Below are positions 10,265 to 18,961 of a DNA stretch of 64,000 nt, piece after piece. The notes beneath the pieces are model-generated. The model made no database searches. It saw only the letters and a program-made list of their open reading frames with translations, and was not told where the DNA came from. Source of the DNA: Crateriforma spongiae (GTDB taxonomy: Bacteria; Planctomycetota; Planctomycetia; Pirellulales; Pirellulaceae); the NCBI RefSeq assembly GCF_012290005.1, contig NZ_JAAXMS010000002.1, forward strand, positions 558,001-622,000. The letters are read 5' to 3'. A program made the translations under genes and the position numbers. Numbering within the stretch: the first letter of the stretch is position 1; each line of letters starts with the position of its first letter.

Positions 10265-11275
10265 ATGACGACAGCCCAGTCCGACGGTCTCGCCCCCACC
10301 GCTAACGCCGCGGACACGCCCGGCGCCGGAATCCGCAGCATGACCGGGCAGGGTCGCGCCCAATGCTCGGCCGACTGTGGGACGGTGACCGTCGAAATCC
10401 GTTCGGTCAACAATCGCGGCATCAAAATCAGTGTGCGAACCCCCGATTCGTTGGCGGATTTGGCCGCGACGGTCGAAACAACCGTTCGCAAATGGGTCCA
10501 CCGTGGATCCTTCACCGTCAATTTGACGTGGCGTCCCAAAGAAACGTCGACCGCGGTGAAGGTCAACACCGACGTCGTGTCGTCGTACTTTCGACAAATT
10601 AAGGACGCGCAAACCCATTGCGGTGTGGACCAAGACATCGACTGGGTGGGGTTGATGCAGTTGCCCGGCGTCCTGATATCCGACGGCCCGACCGACCGGG
10701 TCGATCACACACTTCGGGATTTGGTCAACACCACGCTTCGGCATGCGGTCGACGCATTGGATCAAATGCGTCAGCGTGAGGGGGCCGAAATGGCAGCCAG
10801 CCTGACGTCGGACCTCGGCCGGATCGCCGGACACGTCGAAACCATCAAAGGCTTTGTCCCCGACACGGTTCAGCGGTACCGGGATCGTTTGGAATCGAAG
10901 GTACGGTCGGCCATCGATGCGTATGACCTAAAAATCGATTCAATCGATTTGCTACGCGAGATCCAGATCTATGCGGACCGCGTCGACATCAGCGAAGAAA
11001 TCACCCGACTGGAAAGCCACCTAAAGTTGTTTGGACAGGTGTTGGGCGGTGATTCACTAGCAGACCAAAATCCATCCACGTCATCGTCGACCGCCGGCCC
11101 AGATTCACCCACCCATTCACCGGCAGGACGCCGTTTGGATTTCGTCATCCAGGAAATGGTGCGGGAAACCAACACGATCGGCAGCAAGGCGTCCAATGCG
11201 GACGTGTCCGCTCAAGTGGTTGAGGTGAAGTGTGCTTTGGAACGAATGCGAGAAATGGTTCAAAATCTCGAATGA
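10265..11275 (+). CDS. yicC: YicC/YloC family endoribonuclease
   Basis: 336 residues, slightly longer than typical (about 290) because of an insert near residues 258-285 (SSSTAGPDSPTHSPAG). The N-terminal domain begins with SMTGQGRA and EIRSVNNRG, and the C-terminal DUF1732 part is RRLDFVIQEMVRETNTIGSK. The family degrades RNA. It heads a conserved yicC-gmk-rpoZ-coaC order. TTG at 10256 is a possible earlier start, but the ATG at 10265 is preferred. Its stop overlaps the gmk ATG by four bases. Confidence 0.9.
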   Translation: MTTAQSDGLAPTANAADTPGAGIRSMTGQGRAQCSADCGTVTVEIRSVNNRGIKISVRTPDSLADLAATVETTVRKWVHRGSFTVNLTWRPKETSTAVKVNTDVVSSYFRQIKDAQTHCGVDQDIDWVGLMQLPGVLISDGPTDRVDHTLRDLVNTTLRHAVDALDQMRQREGAEMAASLTSDLGRIAGHVETIKGFVPDTVQRYRDRLESKVRSAIDAYDLKIDSIDLLREIQIYADRVDISEEITRLESHLKLFGQVLGGDSLADQNPSTSSSTAGPDSPTHSPAGRRLDFVIQEMVRETNTIGSKASNADVSAQVVEVKCALERMREMVQNLE

Positions 11276-11931
11276 CGCAGACTGAAATCATGTGCCACGG
11301 CGAACGCCAATCGATCGAATCGGGCAAGCGGCAACAACGACCGCCTGGAAACCCGACCGATCCCGTGGCACGTTTGGTGGTCATCTCGGGCCCCAGCGGC
11401 GCCGGCAAATCGACCGTTCTCCGCCGATTGATGCGGGAATGCGACCTGCCGCTGGCGATGAGCGTCTCGGCGACCACCCGACCGCCGCGGCCGGGCGAAG
11501 TGGACGGGGTCGACTATCACTTCTTGGATCGCGACGAATTTCGACGTCGAATTGACGCCGGCGATTTCCTGGAATGGAAGGAAGTCTTCGGCCTGGGACA
11601 CTACTATGGGACGCTTCGGTCGGAAGTAACGACTGGCCTAAAACACGGTCGCTGGGTAATTTTAGAAATCGACGTCCAGGGCGCTTTGGCCGTTTTCCAG
11701 GATTCCCGGTGGGACCCGGTCAGCTTTTTCATTCATCCCGGCGACATGAATGAGCTGGAACGACGGCTCCGGTCGCGCGGAACCGAAGACGAAACAAAGG
11801 TCGTCGCTCGGCTGAAGACGGCCGCCCGCGAAATGAAATTTAGCGACCACTATCGGCATGAAATCATCAACGAGTCGGTCGATCACTCGGTCCAAGAAAT
11901 CTGTGAGATCCTAAAGGAATACTGTAGCTAA
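11272..11931 (+). CDS. gmk: Guanylate kinase
   Basis: 219 residues from the ATG that overlaps the yicC stop (ATGA). An in-frame ATG at 11230 would create a 46-base overlap and adds nothing conserved. The P-loop is ISGPSGAGKST; the GMP-binding region is SVSATTRPPRPGEVDGVDYHF and the later DFLEWKEVFG. It converts GMP to GDP with ATP. Placement with yicC and rpoZ is the classical arrangement. Confidence 0.95.
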   Translation: MTQTEIMCHGERQSIESGKRQQRPPGNPTDPVARLVVISGPSGAGKSTVLRRLMRECDLPLAMSVSATTRPPRPGEVDGVDYHFLDRDEFRRRIDAGDFLEWKEVFGLGHYYGTLRSEVTTGLKHGRWVILEIDVQGALAVFQDSRWDPVSFFIHPGDMNELERRLRSRGTEDETKVVARLKTAAREMKFSDHYRHEIINESVDHSVQEICEILKEYCS

Positions 11932-11934
11932 ACG

Positions 11935-12207
11935 ATGCTTGAAGAACTGAAAGAAGAAGAGATCGTCAACAAGGTCGGTGGCCGATTCAAACTCAGCACC
12001 CTGATCCAAAAACGCCTGGTCCAACTGAACCAGGGAAGCCGCGCTCTGGTCAGCGTGGACACTCACGACAAAATGTCGATCGTCTTGCAGGAAATCATGC
12101 AAGACAAGATCGTTCTGAACACGGAAAACGAAGTTCAGGCTGTCGACGATTTGAACGCGGCGATCGCAGCGGCCGAAGGCCCGGATCTGGAAGCGTCTGA
12201 CCTATGA
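11935..12207 (+). CDS. rpoZ: DNA-directed RNA polymerase omega subunit
   Basis: 90 residues. The omega signature is [27 protein letters not shown], corresponding to the family pattern of N/R-F-x-L...A-x-R-A-R-Q-L. Omega helps assemble beta-prime into RNA polymerase. It starts three bases after the gmk stop and overlaps coaC by four bases (ATGA), so expression is coupled. Confidence 0.88.
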   Translation: MLEELKEEEIVNKVGGRFKLSTLIQKRLVQLNQGSRALVSVDTHDKMSIVLQEIMQDKIVLNTENEVQAVDDLNAAIAAAEGPDLEASDL

Positions 12208-12767
12208 CCCCTGCGTCGTCACGGACGGTACTGTTGGCCGTCGGTGGCGGTATCGCCGCATACAAGGTCGCGACCGTCTGCAGCCGTCTGTCCCAGGCCG
12301 GCCATCAGGTTCGGGTCGCCATGACCGAATCGGCCACCCGGTTCGTGGGTCCGGCAACCTTCGCCGCCCTATCGGGATCCGCCGTCGCCGGCGATACGAT
12401 CGATCCGCACTCCCGACCGCTGGGTCCCCACATCGAATTGGCCGATGGGATCGACTTGATGTTGGTCGCACCGGCCACTGCTAATTTGATGGCCAAGTTT
12501 GCCGTCGGGGTCGCCGACGATTTGATTTCCACGACCTATCTGCAAGTCACCGCACCGGTACTGCTGGCGCCGGCGATGAGCGACATCATGTGGGAAAAAC
12601 CCGCTGTCCAACGTAACGTTCAGCGTTTGCGGGACGACGGCTGTCATTTCGTAGGCCCCGAAACCGGATGGCTCAGTTGCCGTGCGTCGGGCACCGGACG
12701 AATGTCCGAACCAGAAACCATCGTCCAAGCCGCCCAAGACCTGTTGGCACAAACGAACACAAACTGA
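12204..12767 (+). CDS. coaC: Phosphopantothenoylcysteine decarboxylase (CoaC/Dfp flavoprotein domain only)
   Basis: 187 residues, matching only the N-terminal flavoprotein half of the usual CoaBC fusion. The CoaB ligase half is absent. It decarboxylates 4'-phosphopantothenoylcysteine in coenzyme A synthesis using FMN. Visible motifs: [28 protein letters not shown], and [13 protein letters not shown] with Cys159, equivalent to Cys158 of E. coli. The usually invariant PxMNxxMW motif reads PAMSDIMW, with Ser126 in place of the Asn125 of E. coli. It overlaps rpoZ by four bases and ends one base before the pyrophosphatase gene. Confidence 0.86.
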   Translation: MTPASSRTVLLAVGGGIAAYKVATVCSRLSQAGHQVRVAMTESATRFVGPATFAALSGSAVAGDTIDPHSRPLGPHIELADGIDLMLVAPATANLMAKFAVGVADDLISTTYLQVTAPVLLAPAMSDIMWEKPAVQRNVQRLRDDGCHFVGPETGWLSCRASGTGRMSEPETIVQAAQDLLAQTNTN

Positions 12768-12768
12768 C

Positions 12769-14427
12769 ATGACACTGCACGTCTTTGGGCACCGCAACCC
12801 GGACACCGATGCGATCTGCAGCGCGATCGCTTATGCCGATTTTCTTCAACGGACGACGCGTCCCGACGCGGTCGCCGGCAGCTGCGGCCCGCCAAATGAA
12901 CGGACCGAATTTGCACTTCGCAAAGCCGGACTTCAGCCTCCTCGCATCACGATGGACGTTCGTCCGGAACTGCGCGACATCTGTAAACGCGATGTCATCT
13001 GCGCCCGTTCCGACGAGGTGTTCTACGAAGTCTATCAGCGGATGAACCATCACGGCATCCGTTCGATACCGGTGCTGGACGATTCGAAACACCTGATCGG
13101 CTTGGTCACGTTGTTGGACCTTTTGGAGCTGGTGTTCCAAGGCGGTGTCGACCCGATCCAATCGCGACAGGTCCGAACCAACTTGGATAAGGTCGTCAGC
13201 GTTCTTGGCGGCAGTTTCCAGCACTCGATTGATACCGGTCGAAACGACGAATTGATCGTCACCGTCGGTGCGATGAGCGCCGAAGGTTTTACCCATCGGA
13301 TGAAACAGTTCCCCGCCGAGCGTTTGCTGGTCGTCAGCGGCGACCGTCCGACCATTCAATTGCCCGCTCTGGAAATGGGCGTCCGTGGCTTGGTGGTCAC
13401 CGGCGGCTATGAATTGTCCAGCGGCTTGCTGCACTTGGCCCAGGCACGTGGCGTGACGGTGATTTGCAGCCCGTTCGATACCGCCACCACCACCATGCGG
13501 ATCAAAGCGGCGCGTCTGATTGATGAAGTGGTCGATCGTGATTTCATGTCGCTGCCGGGCAAATTGCCCGTGACGACGGCGCGTAACCAGATCTATCGGT
13601 CACCCCAAAGCGTGTTCCCGGTCTTGGAAGGCCCCGAACTGATCGGTGTGCTTAGTAAAAGCGACCTGGTGAACCCGCCCCAGCCGGAATTGGTCTTGGT
13701 GGACCATAACGAACTTTCTCAAGCGGTCGCCGGCGCGGAAGAGGCGGATATCGTCGAAGTCTTGGACCACCACCGCCTGGGCGGATCTCTTAAATCCAGT
13801 GGCCCGATGCGTTTCTTTATGGAACCGGTCGGATCGACTTGCACCTTGGTTGCCCAGAAGTTTCGCACCGCCCAAATCGATCCAACCCCCGGTGTCGCGC
13901 TTTGCATGGCGTCGGGCATCATCAGCGACACGCTGTTCCTCAGGTCTCCGACCGCGACCGAAGCCGATCGCGAAATCTTGGATTGGCTGCAATCCTTGTG
14001 TGATGTGGACTTGAAAGAATTCGCCGATGAATTCTTTCAAGTCGGTTCCGCACTGCGCACATGCACGCCGGAGAAAGTCGTCCGCGAAGACTGCAAGGAA
14101 TTCGAAGAAGCCGGGCGTCAGTTTTCGATTTCCCAAATCGAAGAAATCGGCTTCGACCTGTTCTGGCAACGACAAGATGAATTGGCGGACGCGTTGGAAG
14201 CCATGGCGGCGGAAAATGGCTACGAATTTTCGGCTCTGTTGGTCACGGACATCGCCAGCAACGGTTCGCTCCTGTTGCTAAGCAATGAACCGGAGGGATG
14301 GGACGAAATCAATTATCCGCAACTGGAAGACAACTTGTACGAACTGAAGAACGTCGTCAGCCGAAAGAAACAGTTACTACCGTTGATCATCAGCTTGCTG
14401 GAAACGGCTCCCGCCACCCCGAACTGA
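12769..14427 (+). CDS. Manganese-dependent family II inorganic pyrophosphatase with CBS/DRTGG insert
   Basis: 552 residues. The DHH domain opens with FGHRNPDTDAICSA, giving the metal ligands His8-x3-Asp-x-Asp. Two CBS motifs (about residues 63-125 and 260-305) flank a DRTGG-like domain (about 135-245). The DHH part resumes with VDHNE, VLDHHRLGG and GSTCTL, and the DHHA2 domain ends with SRKKQLLPLI. This is the CBS-PPase architecture, in which adenine nucleotides tune hydrolysis of PPi. The start is the ATG one base after the coaC stop; a longer frame from 12682 overlaps coaC and is not used. It ends the yicC operon. Confidence 0.88.
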   Translation: MTLHVFGHRNPDTDAICSAIAYADFLQRTTRPDAVAGSCGPPNERTEFALRKAGLQPPRITMDVRPELRDICKRDVICARSDEVFYEVYQRMNHHGIRSIPVLDDSKHLIGLVTLLDLLELVFQGGVDPIQSRQVRTNLDKVVSVLGGSFQHSIDTGRNDELIVTVGAMSAEGFTHRMKQFPAERLLVVSGDRPTIQLPALEMGVRGLVVTGGYELSSGLLHLAQARGVTVICSPFDTATTTMRIKAARLIDEVVDRDFMSLPGKLPVTTARNQIYRSPQSVFPVLEGPELIGVLSKSDLVNPPQPELVLVDHNELSQAVAGAEEADIVEVLDHHRLGGSLKSSGPMRFFMEPVGSTCTLVAQKFRTAQIDPTPGVALCMASGIISDTLFLRSPTATEADREILDWLQSLCDVDLKEFADEFFQVGSALRTCTPEKVVREDCKEFEEAGRQFSISQIEEIGFDLFWQRQDELADALEAMAAENGYEFSALLVTDIASNGSLLLLSNEPEGWDEINYPQLEDNLYELKNVVSRKKQLLPLIISLLETAPATPN

Positions 14428-14454
14428 CCCATGGGCCGCGATGTGGGTCAGTTC
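14421..14454. terminator. Hairpin spanning two convergent stop codons
   Basis: An 11-base perfect inverted repeat (GAACTGACCCA at 14421-14431 and its complement at 14444-14454) with a 12-base loop. It covers the TGA of the pyrophosphatase gene and the stop of the TolC-like gene on the other strand. There is no T-run, so termination would not be classical, but the placement between convergent genes fits a bidirectional transcript end. Confidence 0.5.
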
Positions 14455-16319
14455 GCGGCGATCATTACATGGGTATCCTGCAGCAACGTGCCTGATTCGA
14501 ATTGCACGTTCTTTGCCGCGATCGTGTACTCAGCCATGGACTGATAGTAACGCGTTTGCGATTCGCTTAACCGCCGCTGCGCATCCAACAGTTGCTCCAG
14601 ACTGATCGGCAACCCTGCTTCGCGATTGGCTTCCAGTGCGTCCAATGCATCTTTGGCAGCCAAGTAACGGTTCAGGTTCGTTTCCGTTTGCACAAACGCG
14701 CGATCAGCCTCGGCGACACAAGCCACCAGATCGTGCAGCACCTGACGTTCTTGTTCCTTCAACAACGCTCGTTCGCGTGCGATGTTCAGCTTCGCATTGC
14801 GGACCGCGGCGTGGGCTTGGCGGAATCCCACCGGCATGCGGAATTCCACGCCGGCTTCATATTCCTGATAGTCCATCGATCCAAATTCTTCGAACGCGGA
14901 ATTGTCGCCAGCAAGTTGCTGTCCAAGACCTCGCAAACGGTAGATGGTCACCAGATCCAATTCGGGCAACAAGAAATTCTTCGCCGCCAACAACTCCATT
15001 TGTCGACGGGCGACCAACAGACGCTGCTGCTGCAGTTCGGATCGCAACCGAATCGCTTCCGCCGTCAAGGATTCGACGTCGAAGACGATCGGTGCCGTTA
15101 AAGGGTCATCCACGCAGCGCAACAACTCTTCGTCGCCGATGGAAAGTCCGATCAGCAACCGAAGTCGTCGTTCGGCGGCCAACACACCGCCAATCCCGGC
15201 AAATGTCCCACCGCTGGTGGAATTGTTGACTTGGGTCCGTTGAATCAGCTTCCCTGCAATCGCATCCTGATATTCGCTCAGGAATCGATAGTACTGTTCT
15301 CGGGCAAGTGCTTCGGCAGACCCACCGCGTCGGTTGGATGCCTTTTGCGCTTCATAGCTTCGCCACGTTTGCCGACTGCGTTCCAGTGCCGCCCGTTTGG
15401 CATCCACGTCGCGATAAGCAAACGCCAAATCCCAATAGGCGTTGATCACGTTGCTGACGTAATCGCGTGCGTCTTGGCGAAACTTTGCGGTGCTGATGTC
15501 GTTGTCCGCCTTGGCGATCAGGACACCGTTGTAAACGCCGGGAAGAGCCGCCGGTCCGGCAATCCGGTTGAACGCCATGCCGCCACCCTGCAACAACGGT
15601 TGCCGCAGTTCTGCATGCCACTGCGTCTGCCAGGCGCTGGGCGTCAGGTTACCCGTCGCGTTGTTCGCGTCGTAGTCGGTGACGCTTCGCAAAGCGACTT
15701 CGGCGCCGGTTGCCCCGCGTTTGGAAAGCTGAAAGACATAGTCGTGGGTGTCTTGCTTGAACGCATTGGCTCCCCCGCCGAAAAAACGGTTATTGAACCG
15801 TCGATCATTGTTTTGCCATTTCCCAAACGCATACAACTGAGCATCAAATGCGCTAAGTGCGGCTTCGATACTTTGCTGCGGATCGGTTTGCACCAACTGA
15901 AGCGTCTGATCCGACGCCAACTGCTCAGGCGCTCGTAGCACCGTGGCGTTCAGGTCACGCAGCACCTGCGTGTTGGTCATCGCGATTTGGATCACTTCCA
16001 ACAGAGTCACATCGCGATAGGACGCCGATTCGAAAGCCTCCGGGTCCCGCAGCGTCATCGGCATTGGCGGCGGTTCCGGGTAGACCTCCGGCGGCGCACC
16101 GGCGTCGACGTCGCACATGATCGCATCGGCACAGCGGGTATCGTTGCCGATCGTTTCCGGAACACTGCGACAGGCGCGACAGCCGACGCCCGCGGTGATG
16201 CCAGCGGCAACCACCAGCCACGCAATCCCCGGCCAGCCGGTGACGACGGATCGGCGCTGTTGAGAACCCGCGGAATAGCCCCGGGATCGACGGTCGGATC
16301 GGACGATGAATCGCGTCAT
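14448..16319 (-). CDS. TolC-family outer membrane efflux protein
   Basis: About 623 residues from the ATG at 16319; the open frame continues to 16400 and the start is uncertain. The N-terminus has a hydrophobic stretch (WPGIAWLVVAAGITAGVGC) that could be a signal peptide ending at a Cys, a possible but imperfect lipobox. The remainder shows the two OEP repeats of TolC-like proteins: long helices with many Ala, Gln, Glu and Arg (for example DARDYVSNVINAYWDLAFAYRDVDAKRAALERSRQ region near residues 280-320). It is expected to form an outer-membrane channel. It is divergent from the GAF-HlyD/HlyD/M50 trio across 171 bases and is probably its outer component. Confidence 0.82.
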   Translation of the reverse strand: MTRFIVRSDRRSRGYSAGSQQRRSVVTGWPGIAWLVVAAGITAGVGCRACRSVPETIGNDTRCADAIMCDVDAGAPPEVYPEPPPMPMTLRDPEAFESASYRDVTLLEVIQIAMTNTQVLRDLNATVLRAPEQLASDQTLQLVQTDPQQSIEAALSAFDAQLYAFGKWQNNDRRFNNRFFGGGANAFKQDTHDYVFQLSKRGATGAEVALRSVTDYDANNATGNLTPSAWQTQWHAELRQPLLQGGGMAFNRIAGPAALPGVYNGVLIAKADNDISTAKFRQDARDYVSNVINAYWDLAFAYRDVDAKRAALERSRQTWRSYEAQKASNRRGGSAEALAREQYYRFLSEYQDAIAGKLIQRTQVNNSTSGGTFAGIGGVLAAERRLRLLIGLSIGDEELLRCVDDPLTAPIVFDVESLTAEAIRLRSELQQQRLLVARRQMELLAAKNFLLPELDLVTIYRLRGLGQQLAGDNSAFEEFGSMDYQEYEAGVEFRMPVGFRQAHAAVRNAKLNIARERALLKEQERQVLHDLVACVAEADRAFVQTETNLNRYLAAKDALDALEANREAGLPISLEQLLDAQRRLSESQTRYYQSMAEYTIAAKNVQFESGTLLQDTHVMIAAN

Positions 16320-16422
16320 GGTCTTTTGAATTGGACGCCGGCCAGGCCGGCTGATACGCATCATCGTTATAGTTCGTCCCACCGGTACGACCGTATCCAA
16401 TCATTCCGTCACGAAACGCGCA

Positions 16423-16449
16423 CGTGAAACGGATGTCGGCTGTTTCACG
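16423..16449. promoter_or_regulatory. Dyad between TolC-like gene and export trio
   Basis: CGTGAAAC at 16423-16430 and its exact complement GTTTCACG at 16442-16449, separated by 11 bases. It lies in the divergent intergenic region, 41 bases before the ATG at 16491. It could be an operator for both directions or a leader hairpin. No matching site was seen in front of the second trio. Confidence 0.35.
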
Positions 16450-16490
16450 ACTCACTGCGACTGGATTTCGAAGGCTGTTGGTTAGACTGG

Positions 16491-17876
16491 ATGCCGACCA
16501 TGGCTCCGCAAAACGTCTCTCATACCGCTGGTCGCGACGCCACCCATACTCGCGACACTGCTACCTGGACCGATGTCGCCGCCAACGCGATCGACCAGCT
16601 GGACCTTGCTGCGCAGACCGCCAACGGGCTCCAGCCCTTCATGGACAACGCGCTCGATGTTGTCGCCCAGACCGTCGGCGCGACCCGCTGCACCTTGTCG
16701 CTTTTGGAACAAGGTGCCCCCCGCGTACTGGCCAGCCGTCTCGCGTCCGATCCATCACCGTCGGAATCGCCAGCGACGAGCACCACCACGGCCCGAATCC
16801 GGCGGGTGGACATTTCCCCAGAAACCGCCTTGGAACTGATGACCCAATGGCCACAGGGGCACCGCTTTGCCGCAGCGTCGCAATCGACCATGACGGACGT
16901 CGATCAGCAGCAACCGGTCGACGAGTTTCTCACGTCGGTACTGCAACTGTGTCAAACGGTGTTTCTTAAAGACCAGTACACGCGATACCGGACCTTCACG
17001 CCCGCCGCATTTCCGGACGAATCATCGACATCATCTGGCCGAAAACAGAAAATCCGGCTTGCCACCGTTTTGATCATCGCCTTGGGATTGATCAGCTTCG
17101 TTCCGATACCGTTCCACTTGCCCGTCGTCGGCGTGATCCGGTCCAAAGATCAGTTCGGCATCTATGCCCCCGTTTCTGGCAGGGTCGCCAAGGTTGCGGT
17201 GACTGACGGCCAGAACGTCGACGAAGGCCAAGTCTTGCTGGTTCTGGAAAATGCGGAACTGCAACTGCGCCGCAGCAGCGTGATCGGTGAATTGGCAACC
17301 GCGGAGGCCGAGCTGACCAGTTTGCGCGCGGGATCTTCAAAGGCCTCCGACGAATCCGATCCCAACCAAAGCCTACGGCAATCGGTGCTGCGCACCAGAA
17401 TCGACGCATTGCGAAAACAAGTCGAATTGGCCAATCGAATTCACGAGACATTAACGCTGCGTGCCCCCATCGCAGGACGCGTGAACACCGATTCGACATG
17501 GGACCATCGCACCGGCCAAAACATCGCAGCGGGCCAGTGGTTCATGGACATCGTTTCTGATGACGAAGGTTTTGTCGCGGTCATGTCGTTGCCCGAACGT
17601 CAGTTTGGATACCTTGGCGATGAAAGGATCCCCTGCGATTTTCGATTGCGGTCCGCCCCCGAATCCAGCCTATCGGGAACCGTGCAAACGGTCGCCGAAA
17701 CGGTGTCGGTTCGTCCTGATGGAACGTCAGTCGTTGAGATGACGATACCGGTGGATTCGAACATCGGCCTGCGACACGGCGCCGAAGTCGTTGGTCACAT
17801 CACCCCGGGGCGGCGTCCGCTTGGATTTGTCCTTTTCCGGCCCATCATCGAAGCTTTCAGGAACCAACGATGGTGA
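16491..17876 (+). CDS. GAF-like domain fused to HlyD-type adaptor (cassette 1)
   Basis: 461 residues. Residues about 20-170 resemble a shortened GAF domain (IDQLDLAAQTANGLQPFMDNALDVVAQTVGATRCTL region), predicted cytoplasmic. One membrane helix follows (VLIIALGLISFVPIPFHLP, about 200-218). The rest is a HlyD/membrane-fusion part: lipoyl half-motifs (GIYAPVSGRVAKVAVTDGQ and LRAPIAGRVNTD), a short coiled hairpin and a beta-barrel. It parallels the larger protein encoded at 39602-41650. It is the first gene of a coupled trio; its stop overlaps the next start by seven bases. Sensor-linked export adaptor is an inference. Confidence 0.75.
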   Translation: MPTMAPQNVSHTAGRDATHTRDTATWTDVAANAIDQLDLAAQTANGLQPFMDNALDVVAQTVGATRCTLSLLEQGAPRVLASRLASDPSPSESPATSTTTARIRRVDISPETALELMTQWPQGHRFAAASQSTMTDVDQQQPVDEFLTSVLQLCQTVFLKDQYTRYRTFTPAAFPDESSTSSGRKQKIRLATVLIIALGLISFVPIPFHLPVVGVIRSKDQFGIYAPVSGRVAKVAVTDGQNVDEGQVLLVLENAELQLRRSSVIGELATAEAELTSLRAGSSKASDESDPNQSLRQSVLRTRIDALRKQVELANRIHETLTLRAPIAGRVNTDSTWDHRTGQNIAAGQWFMDIVSDDEGFVAVMSLPERQFGYLGDERIPCDFRLRSAPESSLSGTVQTVAETVSVRPDGTSVVEMTIPVDSNIGLRHGAEVVGHITPGRRPLGFVLFRPIIEAFRNQRW

Positions 17877-18961
17877 AGCAACTTTCGATCCTTGCGTTGG
17901 GTATGTTCACAGCCTGTGTGCTGCTGTCCCGTCCCTGTCCTGCCGAAGATGCACACCGCCGTATCGGCGGCTTGGTCGTCGTCGCGGTGGATTCGGCAAC
18001 GGTGTCGTCATCAATCGAAGGACGCGTGGAATCCGTTCAAGCCGTCGAAGGCGATGACGTTTCGCGGGATCAATGCGTCATTTCGCTGAATGACTCCGAA
18101 GCGGATCTGCGTCATCGATTAGCAAAAAGCAACGTTCAAATCGCTGTTGAACGGTCGGGCGAGAATCGCCAAACCGTGGCCGCCGAAATCGCATTGCGCG
18201 AAGCCAAGCAGTTATTGGATGAATTCCTTTCGACCCAAGAAATCAATCAACGCAAAGCCGAAAACGATCTGTCGATCCGAGCCGCCGAAAAGGCAGAGTC
18301 GGTCGCACAAAACGAACTCGAACGCGCCCAGAAGGCTCGCGCAAACTTTTCAGATTCGATATCTGAATCCGAGATTGATGCGTTGGAATTGGCCTACCAA
18401 AACCGCCAATTGGAAACTCGACAAGCCCGATTCGAGCACAGTCTGGCACAACTGGACGTCGCCGCCGGAAAACGTCGAATCGACACCCTGCGAACCCGCA
18501 TCGATGCGGCAGAACAGGCACGCATCGAATCCGCATCGCTGGATCGAATCCTGCGCTGGCAGGCCGAAATCGAACAACATCAGGAACGCTTGGCGTCGCT
18601 GCATCTGAAGCAACACCGGCTGACATCCCCCATCACCGGTACCCTGGTATCGGTCTCGGTCCAAGCCGGTGATTGGATCGACCAGGGGCAAACCGTAGCA
18701 CGTGTCGTGAATCTGCAGCGTTTGCGGGCCGAAGGATTTATCCCTTTTGCAGATGTCGAATCACTTCGCCGAACTTCCAATCTGAACATCAAGATTCAAG
18801 TGGCAGGCGGCGAAACCGTCACCGTAAAACCAACACGCCAGTTCATTAGTCCGGAAATCGATCCGATCACCCAGGAAACACGTGTCTGGTTTGAATTTCC
18901 GAATCCGGAACGCAGGATCAAACCAGGGCTTTCGGCGATGCTGATGATGGGTGCGCCGTGA
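17870..18961 (+). CDS. HlyD-family periplasmic adaptor (cassette 1)
   Basis: 363 residues with an N-terminal signal peptide (LSILALGMFTACVLLSRPCPAE). The first lipoyl half (VDSATVSSSIEGRVESVQAVEGD) and the second (LTSPITGTLVSVSVQAGDWI) flank a long coiled-coil hairpin (about residues 85-245). A barrel domain follows. Such adaptors bridge inner-membrane transport proteins and a TolC channel. It overlaps the upstream gene by seven bases and the downstream M50 gene by four (GTGA). The counterpart in the second cassette is the protein at 38563-39528. Confidence 0.85.
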   Translation: MVKQLSILALGMFTACVLLSRPCPAEDAHRRIGGLVVVAVDSATVSSSIEGRVESVQAVEGDDVSRDQCVISLNDSEADLRHRLAKSNVQIAVERSGENRQTVAAEIALREAKQLLDEFLSTQEINQRKAENDLSIRAAEKAESVAQNELERAQKARANFSDSISESEIDALELAYQNRQLETRQARFEHSLAQLDVAAGKRRIDTLRTRIDAAEQARIESASLDRILRWQAEIEQHQERLASLHLKQHRLTSPITGTLVSVSVQAGDWIDQGQTVARVVNLQRLRAEGFIPFADVESLRRTSNLNIKIQVAGGETVTVKPTRQFISPEIDPITQETRVWFEFPNPERRIKPGLSAMLMMGAP

